Positions 50,156-58,814 of a stretch of 64,000 nt of DNA are shown here, piece after piece (the first letter of the stretch is position 1; each line of letters opens with the position of its first letter). This stretch comes from Sulfurimonas sp. HSL-3221 (GTDB lineage: Bacteria > Campylobacterota > Campylobacteria > Campylobacterales > Sulfurimonadaceae), in the NCBI RefSeq assembly GCF_021044585.1, contig NZ_CP087998.1:1302001-1366000 (forward strand). Direction: 5' to 3'. The translations under genes and the position numbers were made by a program. The notes under the pieces were generated by a model that was not told the DNA's origin, did no database searches, and saw nothing but the letters and a program-made list of their open reading frames with translations.

Positions 50156-52204
50156 TTAGATCGAGATCTCTTTGATGTCCGCGATGCCCAGCAGCGTCTT
50201 GTAGACGGAGGCGACGAGGGCTTTGCGGTTGTAGCGGACGGCTTCGTCCTCGGCATTGACCATAACGTTGTCAAAGAAAGCGTCGAGCTGCGGTTTCAGG
50301 CCGAAGAGCGCGTCAAGCTCCGCTTCGTAACTGTCGTACTCGGCGTCGACGACGGCTTTGAAGGCTTTGTAGAGCGCACCCTCTTCCACCGCCTCGAAAC
50401 GGCTGAGGTCGATATTGAGCGGTCCGTTGACATCGAAGTCCTTGGTGATGTTCGCGACGCGCTTGAAGGTCGAGAACATCGTGGAGAAGCTGTCGGACTC
50501 CACGAAGCTAGCGACGGCCTTGATCTTCGCGTCGAGGGAGAGGATCTCCCGTTCGCCGGAGGCGAGAACCGCCGCGACGATGGAGGGGTTGACCTTGTAG
50601 TACTGGTTGACCCGCTCGATAAAGAAGGATTCGAGCTTTTCGAAGTCGATCCCCTCGTATTTGGCGCCGAGTTCGCGCAGGGTCGCTGCGATGTCGAAAG
50701 GCAGGTCGTGTGCCAGGGCGATGCGGACGATCCCGTTGACGGCGCGGCGCAGACCGAAGGGGTCGCGGGAGCCGGTCGGAATCTGGTCGACGCTGAAGAG
50801 TCCCAGAAGCGTGTCGAGCTTGATCGCGAGGGCCACGAGGGCGCTGAAGCGTGTCGAAGGTACCGGGGAGTCCTCGCCTTCGGGGAGGTACTGCTCTTTG
50901 ATGGCGAGGGCGACTTCGTCCGCTTCGCCCAGGGCCTGCGCGTAGTAGTAGCCCATCAGACCCTGCAGCTCGGTAAACTCGTAGACCATTTCGCTCATCA
51001 GGTCGGCCTTGGCCAGTTCGACGGCGCGCTGCAGCAGCTCCTGGTTCATCTCGTAGGAGAGGCTGTTCTCCGCCGTCACGAGGTCGCCGTAGCGCTCAAA
51101 GAGGGCGTCGGCGATGTCATGCTCGCGGTTGATCTTGTCGCGCAGCGTTCCCAGACCGTCCATAAAGACGACCTTCTCGAGCCCCTCGGTGCTGAGCCCC
51201 TTGTTGAGGTCGTTGTCGTAAAAGAAGAGCGCATCGGCCAGGCGCGGGCGCAGGACCCGCTCGTTGCCTTCGACGACTTTGCTGAAGTCTTCTGTCAGGG
51301 CGTTGGAGACGACGACGAACTGGTTGACGAGCTTACCGTCCTTGAAAACGGGGAAGTAGCGCTGGTGCTCCTTCATGGAGGTGATGATGACCTCCGGCGG
51401 CAGGCGCAGGAAGGTATCGTCGAAGCTGCCCAGCAGCGGCGTCGGGTGCTCCGTGATGGCGATAACCTCGTCGAGCAGGTCGGCATCTACCTCGATGGCA
51501 ATGCCGTGCTCTTTTTCAAGGGCTTCAAAAGCGTCGAGAATCGTCTTGCGGCGGTCGTCGGCGAAGAGCGTGACCGCGCCCGATTCGAGCAGCTCGAAAT
51601 ACTGCTTCTCGTCCGCGACCATCTGCGGCTCGAAGCTGTGCATGCGGTGCACGTAGGTGACCGGGGCGCTCTTGACGTTGAAAAGCGTCATGTCGACGTT
51701 CTCGCCCTCCATCATGACGTTGACCCAGCGGATCGGGCGGATGAAGCTCTCTTCGAGCGCGCCCCAGCGCATGGATTTGCCGAAGCTGAGGCTTTTCAGC
51801 CACTGGGAGAGCATTCCCTCGAGCAGCGCCTGGGACGGTTGCCCCTTGATCTCTTTTTTATAGTAGAGGACCTCTTTGCCGCCCTTTTCCGCGCGGCCGA
51901 CCTCGTCCAGCGAGACGCCGCATTTGCGGGCAAACCCCTCCGCCGCCGGCGTCGCTTTGCCCTCTTTGTATGCGATGGCTACCGGCGCTCCGAAAAGCTC
52001 CTCGGTTGTGTCGTCCTGGGCGGTCTTGAACTCGCGGTGCCACAGCACGAGGCGGCGCGGCGTGTAGTAGAACTCGAACTCGCACATCAGCGCATTGTCC
52101 TCGAGCACTTTCGCCCACTTCTTCTCGATGTTTGCAAGCTCGCCCAGCAGCGGTACCGCCGGCAGCTCCTCTACCCCGATCTCGATCAATAGTGTCTTCA
52201 GCAT
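50156..52204 (-). CDS. glyS: Glycyl-tRNA synthetase, beta subunit
   Basis: A 682-residue beta subunit of the alpha2beta2 bacterial glycyl-tRNA synthetase. The N-terminus (LLIEIGVEELPAVPL), 'YTPRRLVLWHREF' and 'ITEHPTPLLGSFD' are typical. The C-terminal HD-like and anticodon-binding region includes DPFGLRRAVNGIVRI. The beta subunit binds tRNA; the catalytic alpha subunit (glyQ) is not in the window, so the subunits are unlinked here, as is common in Campylobacterota. The ATG at 52204 is chosen; the frame continues further upstream without support. Confidence 0.96.
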   Translation of the reverse strand: MLKTLLIEIGVEELPAVPLLGELANIEKKWAKVLEDNALMCEFEFYYTPRRLVLWHREFKTAQDDTTEELFGAPVAIAYKEGKATPAAEGFARKCGVSLDEVGRAEKGGKEVLYYKKEIKGQPSQALLEGMLSQWLKSLSFGKSMRWGALEESFIRPIRWVNVMMEGENVDMTLFNVKSAPVTYVHRMHSFEPQMVADEKQYFELLESGAVTLFADDRRKTILDAFEALEKEHGIAIEVDADLLDEVIAITEHPTPLLGSFDDTFLRLPPEVIITSMKEHQRYFPVFKDGKLVNQFVVVSNALTEDFSKVVEGNERVLRPRLADALFFYDNDLNKGLSTEGLEKVVFMDGLGTLRDKINREHDIADALFERYGDLVTAENSLSYEMNQELLQRAVELAKADLMSEMVYEFTELQGLMGYYYAQALGEADEVALAIKEQYLPEGEDSPVPSTRFSALVALAIKLDTLLGLFSVDQIPTGSRDPFGLRRAVNGIVRIALAHDLPFDIAATLRELGAKYEGIDFEKLESFFIERVNQYYKVNPSIVAAVLASGEREILSLDAKIKAVASFVESDSFSTMFSTFKRVANITKDFDVNGPLNIDLSRFEAVEEGALYKAFKAVVDAEYDSYEAELDALFGLKPQLDAFFDNVMVNAEDEAVRYNRKALVASVYKTLLGIADIKEISI

Positions 52205-52335
52205 ATCTATCCCGTCGAATAAAAAGTATCGCGATTTTAGCGCGTGGCAGGTTAAAAGCGGATGATAGATGCCCCGCCCGGGGGCCATTGCCCGTTAAAA
52301 CGGCACGCTCCCACCGTTTTTTTACGCAGGTACCC

Positions 52336-52341
52336 TATAAT
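52336..52341 (+). promoter_or_regulatory. -10 box of the HugZ-like gene
   Basis: Perfect TATAAT 36 nt before the ATG at 52377, in the divergent region with glyS; no clear -35 box. Confidence 0.5.
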
Positions 52342-52376
52342 AGGGACACATTTCGCCATTGAAAAGGCCTAAACCT

Positions 52377-52853
52377 ATGCTCGATTTTCTCTCCGCCTTC
52401 CGAAGCACCGTTATCGGGACCGTCGACGCCGACGGTTTCCCCTTCTCCTCCTACGCCCCCTTTATCCGGGACGATCACCGCTGCTACGTCTTTATCAGCG
52501 ACATCGCCCGCCATGCGGCCAACCTCCGCCGGGAGGGACGCGCTTCGCTCTTTTTTATCGAGGACGAATGTAATGCCGCGAACCTCTTTGCCCGCAAGCG
52601 GGTCTCGCTGCAGTGCGAAACGCGCATCATCCCCCGCGCCACCGAGCGCTTCGACGCCGTCATGTCCCGTTTCAAGGAGACTTTCAACCCCGAGCTGATC
52701 TCAGGCCTGATGCAGATGCAGGACTTCAACCTTTACGAATTCATCCCTGTCGCCGGGGAAGCCGTTTTCGGTTTCGGCGAGGCATATACCCTCGGCGGGG
52801 AGCATATGGAGACCCTCCTCCCCCGCCGCGGCGGCGGGCACAAAAAGGGGTGA
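52377..52853 (+). CDS. HugZ-like / pyridoxamine-phosphate-oxidase-fold protein
   Basis: A 158-residue split-barrel protein. The N-terminus (FLSAFRSTVIGTVDADGFPFSSYAPFI) has the flavin-fold pattern and 'ARHAANLRREGRASLFFIED' the second strand pair. The end has GFGEAYTLGGEH, resembling the heme-binding C-terminal loop of HugZ heme oxygenases in Helicobacter/Campylobacter, which free iron from heme. It is shorter than HugZ (~250 residues), missing the extra N-terminal domain, so heme degradation is uncertain. The ATG at 52377 follows AAAAGG; a TTG six codons earlier is possible. Confidence 0.82.
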   Translation: MLDFLSAFRSTVIGTVDADGFPFSSYAPFIRDDHRCYVFISDIARHAANLRREGRASLFFIEDECNAANLFARKRVSLQCETRIIPRATERFDAVMSRFKETFNPELISGLMQMQDFNLYEFIPVAGEAVFGFGEAYTLGGEHMETLLPRRGGGHKKG

Positions 52854-52889
52854 ATCACGCTATGCTGTCGGTAAACGCAAAGGGGTGAT

Positions 52890-54278
52890 ATGAATTTCGA
52901 CTGGCTGCACCTGCTGCTCTTTCACACCTTTGTCATCCTCGGCGAACTGATGGTCATCGCCTCGCTGCTGCATATGGTCTACCAGCGGCGCACCCCGGCA
53001 AGCATGATGGCCTGGATGCTCGCCATCGTGCTGCTGCCCTATGCAGCCGTTCCCCTCTACTTCGTCCTGGGGTCGCGCAAACGCCGATCGCGCTACCTCA
53101 AGACGGCCTTCGACATGCGCGAGACCGAGGCCGCCGTTACCCAGGCCAACCCCATCGACGGCATCCTGCGCAGTAACGGCATCCCCGGGGCGACTTCCGG
53201 TAACCGTTTGACCATGCTCTTCGAGGGGACGGAGGCCTACAGCGCCCTCCTGGAGCAGATCCGTGCGGCGCGGGAGAGCATCTGGCTGAGCACCTACGTT
53301 CTCAAGCATGACGCGGTGACGGCGACGCTTTTCGAAGCGCTCATCGCCAAACGGCGCGAGGGCATCGAGGTGAAGCTCCTCATCGACGCCCTGGGCTCCT
53401 GGCCGCTCTACTTTTGGCAGTTTCCCCTTCGTGCCCTGCGCAGCGCCGGGGTGGAGGTCTGCTTCTTCATGCCGATCCTGCGGATGCCGTTTCGCAACTA
53501 CATCAACCTCCGCAACCACCGCAAGATCTATCTTTTCGACCGCACCACGGTGCTGACCGGCGGCATGAACCTCTCCGCCGAATACATAGGCCCCGATGTC
53601 GAACCGAAACGGTGGGAGGACCTGCTCTTTCGCATCGAAGGGCCGGCGGCCTACCACTACGCGGAGATCTTCGCCGCCGACTGGGCCTACGCCTCGGAAG
53701 CGGCGCCCCCCGCGCCGGGCACCCCCGTCCATACCGACGGCGATGCCTACGTGCAGGTCGTTCCCTCCGGCCCCGATGTGGCGGGCGACGCCCTCTTCGA
53801 GGCGCTTCTGAGCGCCGTCTACGCCGCCCGCGAACGCATCTGGATCGTCACGCCTTATTTCGTCCCCGACGCTTCGCTGATGCAGGCGCTCACCATCGCC
53901 AACACCAAGGGCGTCGACGTCAAGCTCATCACCCCGCGGGACTCCAATCACCTTCTCGCCGATCTCGCCCGCAGCAGCTACATGCGCGAGCTCGAAGAGG
54001 CCGGCATCCACGTCGCCCTTTACGAGGGGCCGATGCTCCATGCGAAGGCGATCCTTTTCGACAATCTCGGCGCCATGCTGGGATCGGTCAATATCGACAA
54101 CCGCAGCCTGCTGCTCAACTACGAAGTCGTCAGTTTCGCCTACTCCGAACGCATCATCAGCGAGACCGAATCATGGATGGAAAAACTGCTCTCCCGCTCG
54201 ACGACAGTGGTGCACCCGGCGGGGCGTCTGCGGCGGCTCGGGGAGAACCTGATGCGCCTTATCGCACCGCAGCTGTAG
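52890..54278 (+). CDS. cls: Cardiolipin synthase
   Basis: A 462-residue phospholipase-D superfamily enzyme joining two phosphatidylglycerols to make cardiolipin. Two N-terminal helices (residues 5-55) anchor it. Both HKD catalytic motifs are intact: NHRKIYLFD with GGMNLSAEY, and HAKAILFD with GSVNIDNRS. Length fits bacterial ClsA. It follows the HugZ-like gene by 36 nt with an AAAGGGGTGAT site. The 3' end is followed by a 120-nt AT-rich region before the superoxide reductase gene. Confidence 0.95.
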   Translation: MNFDWLHLLLFHTFVILGELMVIASLLHMVYQRRTPASMMAWMLAIVLLPYAAVPLYFVLGSRKRRSRYLKTAFDMRETEAAVTQANPIDGILRSNGIPGATSGNRLTMLFEGTEAYSALLEQIRAARESIWLSTYVLKHDAVTATLFEALIAKRREGIEVKLLIDALGSWPLYFWQFPLRALRSAGVEVCFFMPILRMPFRNYINLRNHRKIYLFDRTTVLTGGMNLSAEYIGPDVEPKRWEDLLFRIEGPAAYHYAEIFAADWAYASEAAPPAPGTPVHTDGDAYVQVVPSGPDVAGDALFEALLSAVYAARERIWIVTPYFVPDASLMQALTIANTKGVDVKLITPRDSNHLLADLARSSYMRELEEAGIHVALYEGPMLHAKAILFDNLGAMLGSVNIDNRSLLLNYEVVSFAYSERIISETESWMEKLLSRSTTVVHPAGRLRRLGENLMRLIAPQL

Positions 54279-54303
54279 CCCCGCTTTCCCGGGCCCTTAG
54301 GGA

Positions 54304-54349
54304 TTTATTAAATCAGATATAATTTCTCTTATTTATGTTTTATTAAATC
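54304..54349 (+). promoter_or_regulatory. Superoxide reductase promoter flanked by direct repeats
   Basis: TTTATTAAATC occurs at 54304-54314 and 54339-54349. Between them lies a perfect TATAAT (54318-54323). The repeats straddle the -10 box and the likely start point, as expected for an operator pair of a stress regulator; the regulator is not identified. Confidence 0.45.
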
Positions 54350-54397
54350 TTTGCAGGTGTACAATGCACGCGTAAATCAAAAACAGAAGGAAATGCC

Positions 54398-54787
54398 ATG
54401 CCAACTATCAACCGCTATGTCGACATCGACACTGTCGAGCGCGAAGCAAAAAAAGACTACATCGACCGCCACTCTCCGTTCATCCACTGTGACGCAACGG
54501 CGAAAAAAGGTGAAAAATTCCCGGTAACGGTCAAAATGGGTAACGAGTACACTCACCCGGACGATCCGGACCACTTCATCGAGAGCATCCGCCTCTTCAA
54601 CGGCGAAACACTCCTCGGTGAAGCTTCTTTCACTTCCGGCATGCTCGGCGGACAGGATATGAAAGGTCACGCAGAAGTGACTTTCAACATCATCCCGAGC
54701 AAAAAGATGAAGCTGGTTGCGCAGGCTTACTGTACGAAACACGGTCTCTGGGAAAACGAGCCCGTCGACGTCGCAGTCGAAGACTGA
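54398..54787 (+). CDS. Superoxide reductase (neelaredoxin type)
   Basis: A 129-residue non-heme iron protein reducing superoxide to hydrogen peroxide without making oxygen. The iron ligands are visible: His25 in DRHSPFI, His53 and His59 in THPDDPDHF, and Cys112/His115 in CTKHGLWE. There is no N-terminal desulforedoxin domain, so it is the class II, one-iron form. The usual Glu next to the first His is Asp23 or a nearby acid. A cytosolic role is likely (no signal peptide). A GAAGGAA site precedes the ATG and a strong terminator follows. Confidence 0.93.
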   Translation: MPTINRYVDIDTVEREAKKDYIDRHSPFIHCDATAKKGEKFPVTVKMGNEYTHPDDPDHFIESIRLFNGETLLGEASFTSGMLGGQDMKGHAEVTFNIIPSKKMKLVAQAYCTKHGLWENEPVDVAVED

Positions 54788-54797
54788 TTTCCCTCTT

Positions 54798-54824
54798 CCG
54801 CCGCGCCTTTGCGGCGGTTTTTTT
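54798..54824 (+). terminator. Terminator of the superoxide reductase gene
   Basis: CCGCCGC/GCGGCGG stem with 6-nt loop followed by seven T; a classical intrinsic terminator. Confidence 0.92.
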
Positions 54825-54864
54825 ATAATCCCCTTTTAACACCGCATTCACTATACTCTGATTC

Positions 54865-55527
54865 ATGAAATCGTACCAGAACGCTGCGCTACTGCAGAAC
54901 CTTTACCGGCTCAAAGCCCTGGGTTTCGACTACTGCGACCCGGTCATCGTCAACCCGCGCAACGTTGAAGGGGAGCTCCCCGACGATCTTGCCTCCCTGC
55001 AGCGCATCGTCGCGAACTGCCACCTCTGCGACCTGGCCAAGATCCGCCGCCAGAGCATGGTCGGTACGGGCAGCGGCGGCGCGGACCTCATGATCATCGA
55101 CGCCTACGTCTCCATGGCCCAGGACGAGAGCGGAGACTACTTCGCCGGCCGCTCCGGGGCCTCGCTGGAGAGCATGATCACCAACGTCCTCGGACGCCCT
55201 ACGGCGTCGGTCTACCTGACCCATGCCGTCAAGTGCAAAGGGGCCGGGACCCAGAAGCCGACGCCATCGGAGTGCAGCAGCTGCAAGCCCTACTGGCGCA
55301 AAGAGATCGAACTGCTCCGCCCGAAGGTCATCGTCACCCTCGGGCCCGACGCCTACCGCATCGTCACCGACGACAGCACCCCTTTCGAACAGGTGCGCGG
55401 GCACAAGATCGACTATGACAAAGGCACGCTTCTCGTGCCGCTGTACCACCCGCAGTACCTGCTGCGCAACCCGTCGCTCAAAAAGGTGACGTTCTTTGAC
55501 CTTCAAAATATCAAGGCTGCCCTGTGA
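54865..55527 (+). CDS. Uracil-DNA glycosylase, iron-sulfur type (family 4/5)
   Basis: A 220-residue glycosylase that removes uracil from DNA. Four cysteines arranged CHLC near residue 52 and CKGAGTQKPTPSEC further on match the 4Fe-4S cluster of family 4 UDGs. The motif region 'MVGTGSGGADLMIIDAYVS' and the C-terminal LVPLYHPQYLLRNP (catalytic-site HP) are present. An unusual feature is the ~35-residue N-terminal extension before CHLC. It overlaps the next gene by four bases (GTGA). A TATAAT (54823-54828) in the SOR terminator could serve as promoter. Confidence 0.92.
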   Translation: MKSYQNAALLQNLYRLKALGFDYCDPVIVNPRNVEGELPDDLASLQRIVANCHLCDLAKIRRQSMVGTGSGGADLMIIDAYVSMAQDESGDYFAGRSGASLESMITNVLGRPTASVYLTHAVKCKGAGTQKPTPSECSSCKPYWRKEIELLRPKVIVTLGPDAYRIVTDDSTPFEQVRGHKIDYDKGTLLVPLYHPQYLLRNPSLKKVTFFDLQNIKAAL

Positions 55528-56801
55528 AAACCCTTCTGCTTACCCTGTTACTGCTCCCCGTGCTGCTCTTTGCCCGCAGCGGCATCGTCTCCGGCGTTCC
55601 CCTGCCCAAGACCTACGTGCTCAACCTCGACCCCTACGAATGCGACACCGACTGCCTCGAGGATCTCGTCGATCACGAGCAGTTCTTCTCCCTGCTCGCG
55701 CAGATGCCCGAACCGATCGAGGATGAGGAGCTGAACGAACAGCGCCTCATCTACGTCGCGCTGTTCAATATCGACGGGGCCGTCATCGGCACCGGGGTAC
55801 GTTTCGCACTGCTCCTGCCCGAACGCGTCATCGGGCGCTACGCCGCATCCACGACGAACAGCGTCCTGGCCTACCTGCTGGGCAAAAACCGCGACTTCGA
55901 GCTCAAAACCTTCAATATCGGGACCGAAAGCCCCGATGACATCCGTGCCGGTCTCAGCGCCGTCAGCCAGGAGCACTTCCACTACGTCATCGCCCCCTTC
56001 ACCAAAAAGGGCGCCGAAACCCTCGTACAGCTCCGCCCGCGCTGCAACGTCTACCTTCCCACCGTCAACATTGCCGACGTCAACGCCACCGAGCTCGAGG
56101 AGGACGACGGACACTTCTACTTCGGCGGGATCGACTACCGGGCGCAGATCGGAAAGCTTGTGGAGAACGCCACGCCGCCGCTGGTGATCTTCTACGACCA
56201 ATCCGCCCTGGGCGAAGAGCTGAAAAACGCGGCGGAGTCCGCCTACATGGAGCGCTTCTCGGACGACGACCCCCTCAGTTACGAGGCGGCGGGCCGTGCC
56301 GTTTACGCCTACCCCATCGACAAGCGGACCACGAACCTGAAACACATTCTCGACCAGAATGAACGGCTCCAGCACGGTACCTTCCTGCTCAACACCCCGC
56401 TCATCAAAAGCGCGATGATCATGTCGCAACTGACCCTCTACGATGCCAACGCCACCCAGGTACTTGCAACGCAGATCGGCTACAACTCCATGCTCTTCGA
56501 CATCACCCAGCCCCAGGACCGCGAGCACATGCTCGTCGCCAACTCCATCGGCAAGCAGAACGGGGTCCTCGTCGAAAGCAACAAGCTGCTGCAGAACGAC
56601 ATTGAATACGACTGGATCAACTACGCCACGACGCTGGGCGTCGACTACTTCTACTCCCTCGCTGCCGGAACGCCGCGCGAATATACGATTCCCATCGAAG
56701 ATCATCAGGTGGCCTACCCCGTCACGCTCTACCGCGCCGGGATATCAAAGTTTGCGTTGCTGGATGAAGAGGAGGAAGACGAGGGATCACTCTTCGAGTA
56801 G
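55524..56801 (+). CDS. Periplasmic protein, ligand-binding-fold-like
   Basis: A 425-residue secreted protein with GTG start overlapping the uracil-DNA glycosylase stop. A signal peptide (MKTLLLTLLLLPVLLFARS) precedes a Cys pair (YECDTDCLED) and a domain with 'HYVIAPFTKKGAETLVQL' and 'TPPLVIFYDQSALGEELKNA'. These resemble type 1 periplasmic binding/LpoA-like folds, although the similarity is weak. The acidic C-terminus (LDEEEEDEGSLFE) is a distinct feature. Conserved in Campylobacterota from memory; a role in envelope growth is only a guess. The last 15 nt overlap the convergent ybgC gene. Confidence 0.7.
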   Translation: MKTLLLTLLLLPVLLFARSGIVSGVPLPKTYVLNLDPYECDTDCLEDLVDHEQFFSLLAQMPEPIEDEELNEQRLIYVALFNIDGAVIGTGVRFALLLPERVIGRYAASTTNSVLAYLLGKNRDFELKTFNIGTESPDDIRAGLSAVSQEHFHYVIAPFTKKGAETLVQLRPRCNVYLPTVNIADVNATELEEDDGHFYFGGIDYRAQIGKLVENATPPLVIFYDQSALGEELKNAAESAYMERFSDDDPLSYEAAGRAVYAYPIDKRTTNLKHILDQNERLQHGTFLLNTPLIKSAMIMSQLTLYDANATQVLATQIGYNSMLFDITQPQDREHMLVANSIGKQNGVLVESNKLLQNDIEYDWINYATTLGVDYFYSLAAGTPREYTIPIEDHQVAYPVTLYRAGISKFALLDEEEEDEGSLFE

Positions 56802-57167
56802 GGCTTTGAGCTTCTCCCGCTTGGCGGCATCGAGCCGCCCGACCCGCCCGTCGGTCATGAGGTAGACCAGCCGGACATCGAGGGTAAAGAGCAGTTCGTT
56901 TCCGCGCCGTACGCTCTGATGCATCTGCAACCCCGTACCCCTTACAGACACGACCTCCGCGGAGACCTCCAACAGATCCCCTAGCACCGCCGAACCAAGG
57001 TAATCCGCTTCGATGTGCCGCACGACGAAATGGCCCCCTTCAAAGAGGGGCGACTCCCCCTTCGAGAAGAAGAGCTCGCTGCGGGCGCGCTCGCAGAACT
57101 TCAGGTAGTTCGCGTAGTAGACGACCCCGCCCACGTCCGTATCTTCATAATAGACGCGTAACGTCAT
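56787..57167 (-). CDS. ybgC: YbgC family acyl-CoA thioesterase
   Basis: A 126-residue hotdog-fold thioesterase with VYYEDTDVGGVVYYANYLKF, the catalytic Asp/Tyr segment, and 'ADYLGSAVLGDLLEVS'. YbgC in proteobacteria is linked to the Tol-Pal division system and acts on short acyl-CoAs, though tolQRAB are not in the window. It ends the leftward glycogen cluster, 4 nt after glgP, so it is probably co-transcribed. Confidence 0.94.
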   Translation of the reverse strand: MTLRVYYEDTDVGGVVYYANYLKFCERARSELFFSKGESPLFEGGHFVVRHIEADYLGSAVLGDLLEVSAEVVSVRGTGLQMHQSVRRGNELLFTLDVRLVYLMTDGRVGRLDAAKREKLKALLEE

Positions 57168-57171
57168 CGTG

Positions 57172-58809
57172 TTACTTGTACATCAGTTCGTAGTACTCGT
57201 GGGCCATGCGGCCCGAATCGAACTTCGGAATAACATCGGACATCGCCCGCTTCATCATGTGCGTCCACTGATCGGGATGCTCATAATAGAGGGGAATGAT
57301 ATGCTCTTCAAGCATATCCATGAGGTTTTTGTTGTCCTCACGGTCCTGTACCTCCGTCGGGGTGCTGTGATCGATCGGCGGGATGGTAAAGGCGTTCATA
57401 CCGTTGATGGCGAACTCGGGGTGCCACCCGTCATCGGTGGAGAGGTGCAGCGTGCCGTTCATGCTCGCACTCATCCCGCTCGTCCCGCTCGCTTCCCGGG
57501 AGACCCGCGGCGTATTGAGCCAGATGTCGCTCCCTTTTTTAAGCACCGCGGAGAGTTCCAGTTCGTATCCCGTCAGTACGGCCATGCGCTTGAACTGGTG
57601 GCTGATATGGATCAGCTCGTTGAAGAGGTTGACCGCGCTGGTATCGAAGGGATAAGGCTTCCCGGCCCAGATCACCTGGATGGGCTGTTCCGTCCGCTCG
57701 ATGAGCGCCTTAAAACGTTCGAAATCGAGCTTGAGCAGTCCGGGACGCTTGTACTCGGCGAAACGGCGCCCCCAGACGATGGTGAGCACGTCCGGGTCGA
57801 ACATTTTTCCGGTCTGGTCGGCAACGATATTGAAAAGCTGCCGCTTAAGGTGCTTTTTGCGGGCAAGCAGTTCGTAATCCTCGTGGCTGTCCAGAGCGGA
57901 CTGCATCCCCTTGTCCGTCCAGAAACGGCGGTTCTGGGCATTCGTGATGGAGATGATCTCCGAGCGCCCTTTGCAGTTCGCCCACATGCGGTTTGCCACC
58001 TCTTCATGGAACTTGGAGACGGCGTTGGTCATCTTTGACGCCCGCAGGGCGCCGACGGTGAGGTTGAAGTTTTCGCCGTACTCGCCCGTGATGTTGCGCA
58101 CTTCGTCCATCTCCAGGCCGTTAAAGAAGCCGAATCGATGCAGCAGGTGGATGTTGTGTTCCTCATTGCCGGCAGCTTCGGGGGTATGCGTCGTGAAGGC
58201 GACGTGCTGCTTCAGCTCTTCAAGCGAACCGTAGCGTTTGTAGAGTTCGTAAGCCAGTGGCAGCGAGTGTCCCTCATTGAGGTGGTAGACATCCACATGG
58301 TGCTTGAGCGACTCCAGCACCTTGACGCCTCCGATGCCCAGGACGATCTCCTGGGAGATACGCGTCTCCTCGTTGGCATCGTAAAGCTTGTGGGTGATGG
58401 TGCGCGCGAGGAAGTCGTTTTCGGGGATGTCCGTCGAGAGCAGGATCACCGGGGCCGAGGAGAAGATGTCCGGCGGCAGGTAGTAGGCCTTGATATAGAC
58501 CTCCTCCCCGTGGATCTTCACCGTCGCGCAGATGCCGAGGTCTTTGAGGAAATAGTAGTGTTTGCGGATAAAGTTGATCTTGAGGCTGCGGTCCTCGTGC
58601 CGTCCCTGGTCGTAATAGCCGTAGCTCCACATAATACCCACACCGACCATGTTCTGCCGCAGGTCGTAGGCACTGCGCATGTGCGAACCTGCCAGGAACC
58701 CGAGGCCGCCCGAATAGACCTTCAGGGCCTGGTGAATGGCGAACTCCATGGAGAAGTAGGCGACGGGTTTGGCGTACTTGGGATCAAAATCGTAATCATG
58801 CAGGATCAT
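57172..58809 (-). CDS. glgP: Alpha-glucan (glycogen) phosphorylase
   Basis: A 545-residue GT35 phosphorylase releasing glucose-1-phosphate from glycogen. VAYFSMEFAIHQALKVYSGGLG is the N-terminal signature; the PLP-binding region EASGTSGMSASMNG and the active-site segment 'WGRRFAEYKRPGLL' are present. It is shorter than the 800-residue animal/E. coli type and fits the compact bacterial group. The substrate comes from glgA/glgB upstream. The ATG is 5 nt after pgi's stop. Confidence 0.95.
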   Translation of the reverse strand: MILHDYDFDPKYAKPVAYFSMEFAIHQALKVYSGGLGFLAGSHMRSAYDLRQNMVGVGIMWSYGYYDQGRHEDRSLKINFIRKHYYFLKDLGICATVKIHGEEVYIKAYYLPPDIFSSAPVILLSTDIPENDFLARTITHKLYDANEETRISQEIVLGIGGVKVLESLKHHVDVYHLNEGHSLPLAYELYKRYGSLEELKQHVAFTTHTPEAAGNEEHNIHLLHRFGFFNGLEMDEVRNITGEYGENFNLTVGALRASKMTNAVSKFHEEVANRMWANCKGRSEIISITNAQNRRFWTDKGMQSALDSHEDYELLARKKHLKRQLFNIVADQTGKMFDPDVLTIVWGRRFAEYKRPGLLKLDFERFKALIERTEQPIQVIWAGKPYPFDTSAVNLFNELIHISHQFKRMAVLTGYELELSAVLKKGSDIWLNTPRVSREASGTSGMSASMNGTLHLSTDDGWHPEFAINGMNAFTIPPIDHSTPTEVQDREDNKNLMDMLEEHIIPLYYEHPDQWTHMMKRAMSDVIPKFDSGRMAHEYYELMYK

Positions 58810-58814
58810 TGCGA

